Source: Mycobacterium sp. 141 (GTDB taxonomy: Bacteria > Actinomycetota > Actinomycetes > Mycobacteriales > Mycobacteriaceae). Taken from it: a stretch of 64,000 nucleotides of DNA. The notes below the pieces were generated by a model. It saw only the letters and a list, made by a program, of their open reading frames with translations. It did not search any database and was not told the origin of the DNA. The stretch is taken from positions 453,569 through 517,568 of the forward strand of contig NZ_KB908256.1 of NCBI RefSeq assembly GCF_000382405.1, written 5' to 3'. A program made the position numbers and the translations under genes. Shown piece by piece: positions 53,201 through 64,000 of the stretch (position 1 is its first letter; each line of letters opens with the position of its first letter).

Positions 53201-53308
53201 CGGCGTAACTCTTGGTACCTCGATCCCGATACTCAGACGTACAAGCCGCTGACCGTGGCCATGCGGACCGAACTGACCTCGGGACAGGACGAGTCCGATC
53301 CGTCTTAG
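50204..53308 (+). CDS. lipase / acyl-CoA-synthetase-like fusion protein (Rv1683-like)
   Basis: 1034 residues from TTG 50204 (GGGGAG 6 nt upstream); GTG 50222 is an alternative. Residues ~1-370 are a PHA-synthase-like alpha/beta hydrolase with nucleophile Ser in HLAGYSQGGMFAYQ and a GHFGLVVG histidine. From ~430 the chain resembles the AMP-binding fold (GRVHTYEAVDRRINNVVRGLIDVGV), but the ATP loop STGTTGxPKG is absent: AFVAFATVADELVARQITN stands in its place. The TGD and final Lys motifs are also not seen. Five GGGPPDVR octapeptides interrupt it at ~565-604. The M. bovis BCG counterpart is linked to lipid droplets and triacylglycerol turnover. Confidence 0.85.
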   Translation: MIDFSAVTKPVERLLATAQNGLEVLRYGGLETGAVPSPFQIIQSVPMFKLRRYFPPDARPGAENPGPPVLMVHPMMMAADMWDVTRNDGAVGILHRAGVDPWVIDFGSPDEVEGGMQRNLADHVVALSEAIDTVKKVTGRDVHLAGYSQGGMFAYQAAAYRRSKDLASIIAFGAPVDTLAALPMNLPAGVAAGAADFMADHVFSRIDIPGWLARAGFQMLDPIKTAQSRLDFLRQLHDREALLPREQQRRFLASEGWIAWSGPAISELLKQFIAHNRMMTGGFSIHGDLVTLSDIDCPVLVVVGEVDDIGQPAAVRGIKRAAPQADVYEYLIRAGHFGLVVGSKASNQTWPTVAQWVKWLDNGQEMPEGVAPMDLPSVDHPESGVSFTTRVTHGATAATEMAFGVARSAADAVVAANKSARTLVIETVRTLPRLARLGQVNDHTRISLGRIMSEQARDHPNGEALLFDGRVHTYEAVDRRINNVVRGLIDVGVRQGAHVGVLMETRPSALVAIAALSRLGAVAVLIPPDVDLAEAARLGGVSEIIADPSHLEAARRLETRVLVLGGGPPDVRGGGPPDVRGGGPPDVRGGGPPDVRGGGPPDVRGGEIRDLHLPEHADVVDMEQIDPGVVELPGWYRPNPGLARDLAFVAFATVADELVARQITNFRWALSAFGTASAANLGRGDTVYCLTPLHHQSGLLVSLGGAVVGGSRIALSRGLQPDRFLQEIRQYGVTVVSYTWAMLREVIDDPSFSLVGSHPVRLFIGSGMPAGLWKRVVEIFEPAQVVEFFATTDGQAVLANVSGAKIGSKGRPLPGGGHVELAAYDAEDDLILEDEQGFVRRAEPNEVGVLLAHPRGPVDPTASVKRGVFAPADTWVSTEFLFRRDEDGDYWQVDNRGAVIHTERGPVYGTPISDVVGRLEAVDLAVTYGVDVGGQQVAVTALALRPGGSIATADLTDALSDLPVGSPPDFVHVVADIALGASYRPMAAPLQAAGIPKPTRRNSWYLDPDTQTYKPLTVAMRTELTSGQDESDPS
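51896..52015 (+). repeat. 24-nt tandem repeat, 5 units, in the lipase/adenylation gene
   Basis: Units start at 51896, 51920, 51944, 51968 and 51992. The first three are identical; the last two carry GTAAGG for GTGAGG and one CGG-to-GTG change. Core GGCGGCGGGCCGCCAGATGT. The frame is preserved and encodes GGGPPDVR five times. Confidence 0.97.
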
Positions 53309-53367
53309 CAGCCGAATCGTTACCACCCTGTTAAGCTCCGGCTTGCGGCGCACCGACTGGAGGATTG

Positions 53368-53922
53368 ATGACATCGCAGACGAGCGGAAACCGTTGGCGT
53401 CGTGCCGTCACCGGCGCCATGGCCGGTAGTGCACTGACCGCAGGATTGCTGGTCGGTGTCGGCGCACCCTCCGCCCTGGCCGATCCGGCCGTCGACGCCA
53501 ACACCACCGCGACACCGGCGGCTGATACGCCACCGGCACCGGAGATGACGGCCGATGAAGCGATCGCCCTGATCGACAAGGAGTACGACACCGGTGCCGG
53601 CGGTGGCCAGATCTCGACGTTGATCCATTCGATCTTGCAGCTGCGCTCGCAGGGCTTCAGGCCGTCGAATGCCAACCGCGAAGCGATCGTCGCCGCGCTC
53701 GACAAGCGGCCGAACCAGACGCCGCTGATCGATGCGCTCAAGAACACGCTCGCCTACCAGCGCAAGCTGCAGGCCAGGGCCAACGCGGCGGTGCCCCCGA
53801 ATGGCATCTCGGGCGGGATCAACCAGACCGGCCCCGGCCAGGTTCCCATTCAGGGGGCCCCGGGGGTTCCCGGTGTCTCGCTCGGCCAGGGCGGTGCCGG
53901 TATCAGCGTGCCGGTCGGCTGA
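53368..53922 (+). CDS. conserved exported protein, function unknown
   Basis: 184 residues from ATG 53368, just after GGAGGA (53359-53364). The signal peptide (RWRRAVTGAMAGSALTAGLLVGVGAPSALA|DP) has two arginine pairs, so Sec or Tat export is possible. The mature part has an Ala/Thr/Pro linker, then a helical domain (MTADEAIALIDKEYDTGAGGGQISTLIHSILQLRSQGF...ALKNTLAYQRKLQARA) and a Gly/Pro-rich tail. There is no Cys. It lies 59 nt after the fusion gene and 3 nt before the Trm112-like gene. I do not recognise a family. Confidence 0.75.
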   Translation: MTSQTSGNRWRRAVTGAMAGSALTAGLLVGVGAPSALADPAVDANTTATPAADTPPAPEMTADEAIALIDKEYDTGAGGGQISTLIHSILQLRSQGFRPSNANREAIVAALDKRPNQTPLIDALKNTLAYQRKLQARANAAVPPNGISGGINQTGPGQVPIQGAPGVPGVSLGQGGAGISVPVG

Positions 53923-53925
53923 TCG

Positions 53926-54201
53926 GTGATCGACGAGAAGCTTCTGAAGATCCTGGTGTGTCCGCAGGATCGTGGGCCGCTGCTGCTGGTCACCGATGAG
54001 CGCTTGCGCGAAGAGCACGGGTTGCGTGAGCGCTTGCGCGAAGAGCACGGGTCGCGTGACTGGCTGTATAACGCTCGGCTACACCGGGCCTACCGCATCG
54101 ATGAGGGCATTCCGGTGTTGCTCGTCGGCGAGGCGGTCGAGGTTAACGACGCCGACCATCAGCGGTTGCTGGAGTTGGCCGGGTCACCCGAGGGCGGGTA
54201 G
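53926..54201 (+). CDS. Trm112-like (UPF0434) small protein with repeat insert
   Basis: 91 residues from GTG 53926. The ends match the Trm112 family: DEKLLKILVCPQDRGPLLLV and LYNARLHRAYRIDEGIPVLLVGEA. In other bacteria four Cys bind zinc; here only one Cys remains, so zinc binding is unlikely. The middle is a 30-nt tandem repeat encoding ERLREEHGLR ERLREEHGSR, a sequence also present at the argB N-terminus. Without it the protein would be near the usual 70 residues. Trm112 proteins activate methyltransferases; the partner here is unknown. Its end overlaps the opposing TetR gene by 18 nt. Confidence 0.82.
   Translation: MIDEKLLKILVCPQDRGPLLLVTDERLREEHGLRERLREEHGSRDWLYNARLHRAYRIDEGIPVLLVGEAVEVNDADHQRLLELAGSPEGG
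53995..54057 (+). repeat. 30-nt tandem repeat in the Trm112-like gene, 2 copies
   Basis: Copies at 53998-54027 and 54028-54057 differ at one base. Core GAGCGCTTGCGCGAAGAGCA. With the three preceding bases, 53995-54017 is identical to 41890-41912 in argB. Confidence 0.95.
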
Positions 54202-54789
54202 TTCGCCCGTCAGATAGCGTTGCAGATTGGGACCGATGGTTTCGGCGATCTGCTCGACCGGCAGTGATTTGAAGGGCTCCAGTTCCAGGATGTAGCGCGC
54301 CATCGCCACGCCCACCAGTTGCGACGCCACGAACTGCACCCTGATTCGGCCGCTGCCCGGCGGGTCGTCCACGCGTGAGCCGACCTCGGAGACGATGACA
54401 TCCTGCAGGAATGACCGGAACAGTGAGACGTCGTTACCGGCCAAGATCGACCGCAGGGTGGCGATGAATCCCTTGCCGATCTCCGAATCCCACAGCGGCA
54501 ACAGGATTGACGGCAGTGTGTGGCCGATCTGCTCGACCGCAACCTCACGCAGCGGGCCGATCACGGCCATCGGGTCGATCGGGATGTGGATCGCGGCGGC
54601 AAACAGTTGCGTCTTGGTGCCGAAGTAGTGGTGTACCAGCGCGGGGTCCACCCCCGTGTCAGCTGCGATCGCGCGGATCGAGGTCTTGTCGATTCCATTG
54701 CGCGCAAACAACTCTCGCGCGCTGGCGAGGATGCGTTCACGGGTGTCGGAAGGTCCGGGCGGGCGTCCGGGCCGCTTGTGGCCGGTCAT
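54184..54789 (-). CDS. TetR-family regulator of the adjacent ABC exporter
   Basis: 201 residues. The N-terminal TetR helix-turn-helix is RERILASARELFARNGIDKTSIRAIAADTGVDPALVHHYFGTKTQLFAAAI (residues ~17-67); the C-terminal helical ligand domain is typical of the family. Its ATG overlaps the permease stop (ATGA), so it is the third gene of the ATPase-permease-regulator operon and probably represses it until an exported compound binds. The same three-gene set precedes mpg in M. tuberculosis (Rv1685c-Rv1687c). Confidence 0.92.
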   Translation of the reverse strand: MTGHKRPGRPPGPSDTRERILASARELFARNGIDKTSIRAIAADTGVDPALVHHYFGTKTQLFAAAIHIPIDPMAVIGPLREVAVEQIGHTLPSILLPLWDSEIGKGFIATLRSILAGNDVSLFRSFLQDVIVSEVGSRVDDPPGSGRIRVQFVASQLVGVAMARYILELEPFKSLPVEQIAETIGPNLQRYLTGELPALG

Positions 54790-55613
54790 GGGGTCCGTCG
54801 TCGCAGCGTCGCTGCCGCCAGGCCGAGGGCCAACACTGCGAAACCGACCACCACGGCGATGTCCCGTACCGCGACCGCGGTCAGCTCAGGATGGGCGCCG
54901 ACCTGTTGCAGCGCCTCGAGCGCGTAGCTGGCCGGCAGCACGTTGCTGATCCACTGCAGCCACTCGGGCAGTGCGCCGCGGGGCACGATGATGCCGCATA
55001 ACAGTAACTGCGGAACGATGACGACGGGCATGAACTGCACGGCCTGGAACTCGGTGCGGGCGAAAGCACTGCACAGCAGGCCCAATCCAACCCCGAGTAC
55101 GGCGTTGATGATGGCGATGAGGAACACCAGCAGCGGGCTGCCGGCAGTGGAGAAGCCGAGGAACCAGAACGCGACGACGCAAGCGAGGCTCGCCTGCGCG
55201 GCGGCCGCGATCGAGAACGCGGTCCCGTAGGCGGCGAGCAGGTCGAACCGGCGCAACGGCGTGGTCAGGATCCGCTCGAGCGTTCCCGACGCCCGCTCGC
55301 GCTGCATGGTGATCGAGGTGATCAGGAACATGACGACCAGCGGGAATACCCCGAGCATGATCAGGCAGGCATTGTTGAACGGAGTCGGCGCGCCCGGCAG
55401 GTGCGGTGTACTGGGGAACATGAAGTACATCAGCGCGATGACCAGGCTCGGCACCACGAGGATCATCGCCACACTGCGATGATCGGCTGCCAGCTGGCGC
55501 AGAATCCGGCCCGTTGTCGCCAGGTACGCCTGGGGGCTGAGCGAGCTGCGTGGGGTCAGGCTGCGGTGCGCCGGCGGATGACGGTCAGAAATGCTTCCTC
55601 CAGGGATGCGCAT
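54786..55613 (-). CDS. ABC-2 type exporter permease
   Basis: 275 residues from ATG 55613; this start overlaps the ATPase gene by 58 nt and a non-canonical start near 55560 is possible. Six membrane segments (first ~50-68, last ~245-268). The ABC-2 signature region is present: ITSITMQRERASGTLERILTTPLRRFDLL between TM2 and TM3 and LLCGIIVPRGALPEWLQWISNVLPASYALEAL before TM6. It forms a drug or lipid exporter with the ATPase encoded just upstream. The substrate is unknown. Confidence 0.9.
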   Translation of the reverse strand: MRIPGGSISDRHPPAHRSLTPRSSLSPQAYLATTGRILRQLAADHRSVAMILVVPSLVIALMYFMFPSTPHLPGAPTPFNNACLIMLGVFPLVVMFLITSITMQRERASGTLERILTTPLRRFDLLAAYGTAFSIAAAAQASLACVVAFWFLGFSTAGSPLLVFLIAIINAVLGVGLGLLCSAFARTEFQAVQFMPVVIVPQLLLCGIIVPRGALPEWLQWISNVLPASYALEALQQVGAHPELTAVAVRDIAVVVGFAVLALGLAAATLRRRTP

Positions 55614-56302
55614 GACGTGTCCTTCCGGAGTTCGGCCGGGGTGGTGTGGGCGAGCAGGCGCCCCTCGCGCATGAGGAGCAGATCGCCGCAGTGGTCGGCT
55701 TCGTCCATGACGTGACTGGAGACCAGCAGGGTGGCCCCGCGGTGGGACAGTTCACGGAACTGCTCCCAGAGTTCGACGCGCAGCACCGGGTCCAGCCCAA
55801 CGGTGGGTTCGTCCAGCACGAGCAGCTCGGGATCGGCGACCAGCGCGCATGCCAGCGATGCCCGGGTGCGCTGTCCACCGGAAAGATTCCCGCAGTACGC
55901 GGTTCGATGTTCGTGCAGGCCGACTGTTCGGACGGCCTCGTCGGCGGCCTGGGCCGTGGTGCCGTACAGCGCGGCGAAATAGCGAACATTGTCGATGACC
56001 CGAAGGTCGTCGTAGATGGTCGGATCCTGCGTGACGTAGCCGACCCGGTGTCGTAGCGCGGCGCTGCCGGCGGGGAGCCCGAGCACGGTCACCGATCCCG
56101 CGGCGATGATCTGGGTGCCGACGACACATCGCATCAAGGTGGTCTTTCCGCAGCCCGAGGGCCCGAGCAGGCCCGTGATCGTGCCGCGGGCGATCTGCAC
56201 GGTGACGCCGCGCAACGCGGGCCGCTTGCCGCGAACCACTTGTAGTCCGTCGATGTCGATGACTGGAGACGATCCGAATTCATCAACCGATGAAGTCATC
56301 AT
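55556..56302 (-). CDS. ABC exporter ATP-binding protein
   Basis: 248 residues from ATG 56302 (a second ATG follows at 56299). One ABC domain: Walker [15 protein letters not shown]-loop YVTQDP, signature [16 protein letters not shown], Walker [14 protein letters not shown], and H-loop [10 protein letters not shown]. The drug-exporter (DrrA/CcmA-like) type fits the ABC-2 permease. A GGGAGGA site lies 12 nt upstream. It is first in the operon and divergent from mpg with about 69 bp between start codons, where the TetR operator would be expected. Confidence 0.93.
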   Translation of the reverse strand: MMTSSVDEFGSSPVIDIDGLQVVRGKRPALRGVTVQIARGTITGLLGPSGCGKTTLMRCVVGTQIIAAGSVTVLGLPAGSAALRHRVGYVTQDPTIYDDLRVIDNVRYFAALYGTTAQAADEAVRTVGLHEHRTAYCGNLSGGQRTRASLACALVADPELLVLDEPTVGLDPVLRVELWEQFRELSHRGATLLVSSHVMDEADHCGDLLLMREGRLLAHTTPAELRKDTSCASLEEAFLTVIRRRTAA

Positions 56303-56371
56303 GCAGTGAATATTCCTCCCGTCGCTGACCGGTGTCAACGGCGCCGCGCGGGGCAGTGCAGAATCGCTCGG

Positions 56372-56983
56372 GTGGGTGCCGAACTGCTGATGGGAGACCC
56401 GGTCGCGGCGGCCCGGCGGCTGCTGGGCGCCCAACTCAGCGGGCGTGGCGTCGAGGCGACGATCGTCGAGGTCGAGGCCTACGGCGGACCGGTCGACGGC
56501 CCCTGGCCGGACGCCGCCGCCCACTCGTTTCGCGGTCCCAGCGGCCGAAACCTGGTGATGTTCGGGCCGCCCGGACGCCTGTACACCTATCGGAGCCACG
56601 GCATCCACGTCTGCGCGAACGTGGTGTGCGGGTACGACGGCGTCGCGGGTGCGGTGCTGCTGCGCGCGGCGGTTGTGACCGGGGGACTGGCTCAGGCGCA
56701 AGGCCGTCGGGGTGCGGCGGTGTCACCGGCGGCACTGGCCCGAGGCCCAGGCAATCTCTGCTCGGCGCTCGGAATCGTCATGGAGGACAACGGAATCGAC
56801 CTGTTCGACGAGAACAGCCCGGTCCGGCTGCGGTTCGGCGCTCCGGTTGCCGCGGTCGACGGCCCGCGGGTCGGTATCAGCGTGGCCGCCGACCGACCTT
56901 GGCGATTCTGGTCGGCGGCGCACCGCGAGGTGTCCGCCTACCGGAGAAGTCCGCGCGCTCCGGTGCCCGGCGGCAGCGACTGA
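56372..56983 (+). CDS. mpg: 3-methyladenine DNA glycosylase (AAG family)
   Basis: 203 residues from GTG 56372. It is a member of the MPG/AAG fold: catalytic Glu in [48 protein letters not shown], and [13 protein letters not shown]. It removes alkylated and deaminated purines, starting base excision repair. The C-terminus [14 protein letters not shown] matches the mycobacterial form. tyrS follows after 34 nt. Confidence 0.94.
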   Translation: MGAELLMGDPVAAARRLLGAQLSGRGVEATIVEVEAYGGPVDGPWPDAAAHSFRGPSGRNLVMFGPPGRLYTYRSHGIHVCANVVCGYDGVAGAVLLRAAVVTGGLAQAQGRRGAAVSPAALARGPGNLCSALGIVMEDNGIDLFDENSPVRLRFGAPVAAVDGPRVGISVAADRPWRFWSAAHREVSAYRRSPRAPVPGGSD

Positions 56984-57029
56984 TCATCGGCGCCGCTGCG
57001 CCAAAAGGTGATGCGGCATGATCGTCGGT

Positions 57030-58316
57030 ATGTCAACGGACATCCTGGAGGAGCTGGACTGGCGCGGGCTGATCGCGCAATCGACCGACCGCGACGCATT
57101 GGCCGGTGACCTGGCCAAAGGGCCGGTGACCGTGTACTCCGGTTTTGATCCGACGGCGCCGAGCCTGCACGCCGGGCATTTGGTTCCGCTGCTCACGCTG
57201 CGTCGGTTCCAGCAGGCCGGCCACCGGCCCATCGTGCTGGCCGGCGGCGCTACCGGGATGATCGGCGACCCGCGCGACACCGGGGAACGCACCCTCAACA
57301 CCGCCGACACGGTGGCCGACTGGGCCGACCGGATCCGTGACCAGTTGGAACGGTTCGTCGAGTTCAACGACTCACCCACCGGCGCCATCGTGGAGAACAA
57401 CCTGAACTGGACCAGGGAGTTGTCGGCCATCGAGTTCCTGCGGGACATCGGCAAGTACTTCTCTGTCAACGTCATGCTCGACCGCGATACGGTCCGCCGT
57501 CGCCTCGAAGGCGACGGCATCTCCTACACGGAGTTCAGTTACATGTTGCTTCAGGCCAACGACTTCGTGGAACTGCATCAACGACACGGCTGCGCACTGC
57601 AGATCGGTGGCTCCGACCAGTGGGGAAACATCGTGGCCGGGGCGCGCCTGGTCCGCCAGAAGGTCGGCGCCACCGTGCACGCCATGACGACGCCGCTGGT
57701 CACCGACTCCGAAGGTAAGAAGTTCGGCAAGTCCACCGGTGGCGGCAATCTCTGGCTGGATCCCGAGCTGACCAGCCCGTATGCCTGGTACCAGTACTTC
57801 GTCAATGCCGCCGACGCCGATGTGGTGCGGTACCTGCGCTGGTTTACCTTCCTGTCTGCCGAGGAACTGGCCGAGCTCGACGATGCCACGCGAACCCGTG
57901 CACACGAGCGCGCTGCACAAAAGCGGTTGGCCCGTGAACTCACCACGCTGGTGCACGGCGAGGACGCGACGAAGGCCGTCGAACTTGCCAGTCAGGCGCT
58001 GTTCGGCCGTGGCGAGCTGACGGATCTCGACGAGTCCACGTTGTCCGCGGCGCTGCGGGAGGCCAGCAGTGGACAGGTTGCCGAATTGAAGCCGGGCGGC
58101 GCCGACGCGATCACCGATTTGTTGGTGGCGACTGGATTGGCGACGAGTAAGGGAGCTGCGCGACGCAACGTGGCCGAGGGTGGCGTGTACGTCAACAACG
58201 TCCGTATTGAAAGTGACGAGTGGATACCACAGGCCGCCGACTTTTTGCATGACCGTTGGCTGGTGTTGCGACGTGGCAAGCGCAACATTGCCGGGGTCGA
58301 GCGGGTGGGGGTGTAA
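57030..58316 (+). CDS. tyrS: tyrosyl-tRNA synthetase
   Basis: 428 residues from ATG 57030; ATG 57018 would add four residues. Class I synthetase: HIGH-like motif [12 protein letters not shown] near residue 47-58, tyrosine-binding YMLLQANDF and [10 protein letters not shown], and KMSKS-like KFGKSTGGG. The C-terminal S4 RNA-binding domain starts near residue 355 ([28 protein letters not shown]). It is the last protein gene before the rRNA operon, the arrangement known for rrnB of fast-growing mycobacteria. Confidence 0.97.
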   Translation: MSTDILEELDWRGLIAQSTDRDALAGDLAKGPVTVYSGFDPTAPSLHAGHLVPLLTLRRFQQAGHRPIVLAGGATGMIGDPRDTGERTLNTADTVADWADRIRDQLERFVEFNDSPTGAIVENNLNWTRELSAIEFLRDIGKYFSVNVMLDRDTVRRRLEGDGISYTEFSYMLLQANDFVELHQRHGCALQIGGSDQWGNIVAGARLVRQKVGATVHAMTTPLVTDSEGKKFGKSTGGGNLWLDPELTSPYAWYQYFVNAADADVVRYLRWFTFLSAEELAELDDATRTRAHERAAQKRLARELTTLVHGEDATKAVELASQALFGRGELTDLDESTLSAALREASSGQVAELKPGGADAITDLLVATGLATSKGAARRNVAEGGVYVNNVRIESDEWIPQAADFLHDRWLVLRRGKRNIAGVERVGV

Positions 58317-58369
58317 GTCCACCGGCTGCTGGCCTCTGACCTGGGGAAACGTCGCAGTAACCAGGCGAT

Positions 58370-58398
58370 TTGACTCCCTGTTAGCCCTCACGTAACTT
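58370..58398 (+). promoter_or_regulatory. rRNA operon promoter
   Basis: TTGACT (58370-58375) and TAACTT (58393-58398) with an exact 17-nt spacer, 53 nt after tyrS and about 300 nt before 16S. It is the strongest SigA-type promoter seen in the window, and no second comparable one was found between tyrS and 16S. Confidence 0.8.
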
Positions 58399-58698
58399 AT
58401 TCCAGGTCAGAGCGACACGGACAAGCGCCGGGGAGCGAAGACAGAATCTGAGAGAGACACCCATTACGGTGGGTTTTCTCACTGCCCGCACTAAGGTCAG
58501 CGGCTTTTAGCCGCGGGTCGTCTGCGCGGACAATCTCGGGTGTGTTGTTTGAGAACTCAATAGTGTGTTTGGTGGTTTTTGTTTGTTGTTTTTTGGTCAT
58601 GCTCTTTTTCCCGTTTGGGGTGTGGCTTTTGTTTTTTTGGATGCCGGTTTTGGTGTCTGTTGTTTGTGATCGGATTTTTCTGAATGGCCTTTTTTGGG
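58399..58698 (+). promoter_or_regulatory. rRNA operon leader with antitermination-like boxes
   Basis: The ~300-nt leader holds a GCGGC/GCCGC hairpin (58500-58514) and the mycobacterial rrn leader motif with TTGAGAACTCAATAGTGTG (58549-58567; the TTGAG-AA-CTCAA part forms a small hairpin). T-rich sequence containing GTTTGTTGTTTTTTGG follows. This resembles the boxB/boxA antitermination region bound by Nus factors, and the T-rich part belongs to the 16S processing stem. No coding potential. Confidence 0.65.
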
Positions 58699-63715
<5,017 letters not shown>

Positions 63716-63876
63716 AACCCACAAACACCAACGTGTTCGGGTTTCGTAAGACACGCACAACCTTGCTTCGCAACCACACCACACACCCCCACGACCCCCG
63801 GGTCGCCACGGGTGCACACCACACCCCACCACCAAAACACACCCAAAGATTCACACCCAGAAACGGGTGAATAAAG

Positions 63877-63991
63877 TTACGGCGGTCCATAGCGGCAGGG
63901 AAACGCCCGGTCCCATCCCGAACCCGGAAGCTAAGCCTGCCAGCGCCGATGATACTACCCACACGGGTGGAAAAGTAGGACACCGCCGAAC
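63877..63991 (+). rRNA. rrf: 5S ribosomal RNA
   Basis: 115 nt beginning TTACGGCGGTCCATAGCGGC, with CCCGGTCCCATCCCGAACCC and AAGTAGGACACCGCCG; the two ends pair (GGCGGT/ACCGCC). It completes the 16S-23S-5S operon. The 161-nt gap from 23S holds only spacer sequence. Confidence 0.96.
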
Positions 63992-64000
63992 ACACATTAA

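Overview
The window is high-G+C actinobacterial chromosome, almost certainly from a fast-growing mycobacterium (Mycolicibacterium / M. smegmatis-like). Three things point there: the gene order follows the recalled M. tuberculosis order polA-rpsA-coaE-Rv1632c-uvrB-Rv1634...uvrA...lysX-infC-rpmI-rplT-tsnR-Rv1647-pheST-argCJBDFRGH, then Rv1683-Rv1684-Rv1685c-Rv1686c-Rv1687c-mpg-tyrS; an rRNA operon lies directly downstream of tyrS, the rrnB position of fast growers; and the 16S/23S sequences are mycobacterial. Synteny statements come from memory, not from a search.

Layout. 1-10 kb: the end of polA, a ThrE-type exporter, rpsA with a strong terminator, coaE-GrpB fusion, an exported protein and a DUF402 protein on the minus strand, uvrB. 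10-20 kb: an MFS efflux protein, a tRNA-Cys-like gene with mispaired stems, a UvrA paralogue lacking the UvrB-binding region, a universal stress protein, a metallo-beta-lactamase-fold hydrolase, uvrA and a winged-helix (HTH_42) protein. 20-26.6 kb: a 19-kDa-antigen-type lipoprotein, then a four-gene accessory block between two terminated or convergent boundaries: helical-repeat protein, CHAT (caspase-like) protease and two unrecognised proteins, coupled by 4-nt overlaps. 26.6-39.4 kb: membrane esterase, lysX, DUF1844 protein, infC-rpmI-rplT with an AUC start and structured leader, rRNA methyltransferase, hemerythrin protein, class III adenylyl cyclase, pheST. 39.4-48.2 kb: the complete arginine operon with a candidate ArgR site overlapping the argC start. 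48.2-58.3 kb: ABC-F protein, a lipase/adenylation-domain fusion, an exported protein, a Trm112-like protein, a TetR-controlled ABC exporter, mpg, tyrS. 58.3-64 kb: rrn promoter, leader, 16S, spacer, 23S, 5S.

Most genes are housekeeping. DNA repair is over-represented (polA, uvrB, uvrA, UvrA paralogue, winged-helix protein, mpg). Two unusual layers stand out. One is the CHAT protease locus, a candidate undescribed protease/effector system. The other is a set of short repeats (about 17-33 nt) inserted in frame into core genes (argB, argD three times, pheS, the Trm112-like gene, the lipase/adenylation fusion, the last CHAT-locus gene) and clustered after argH; some copies share long exact words although they lie several to 12 kb apart.
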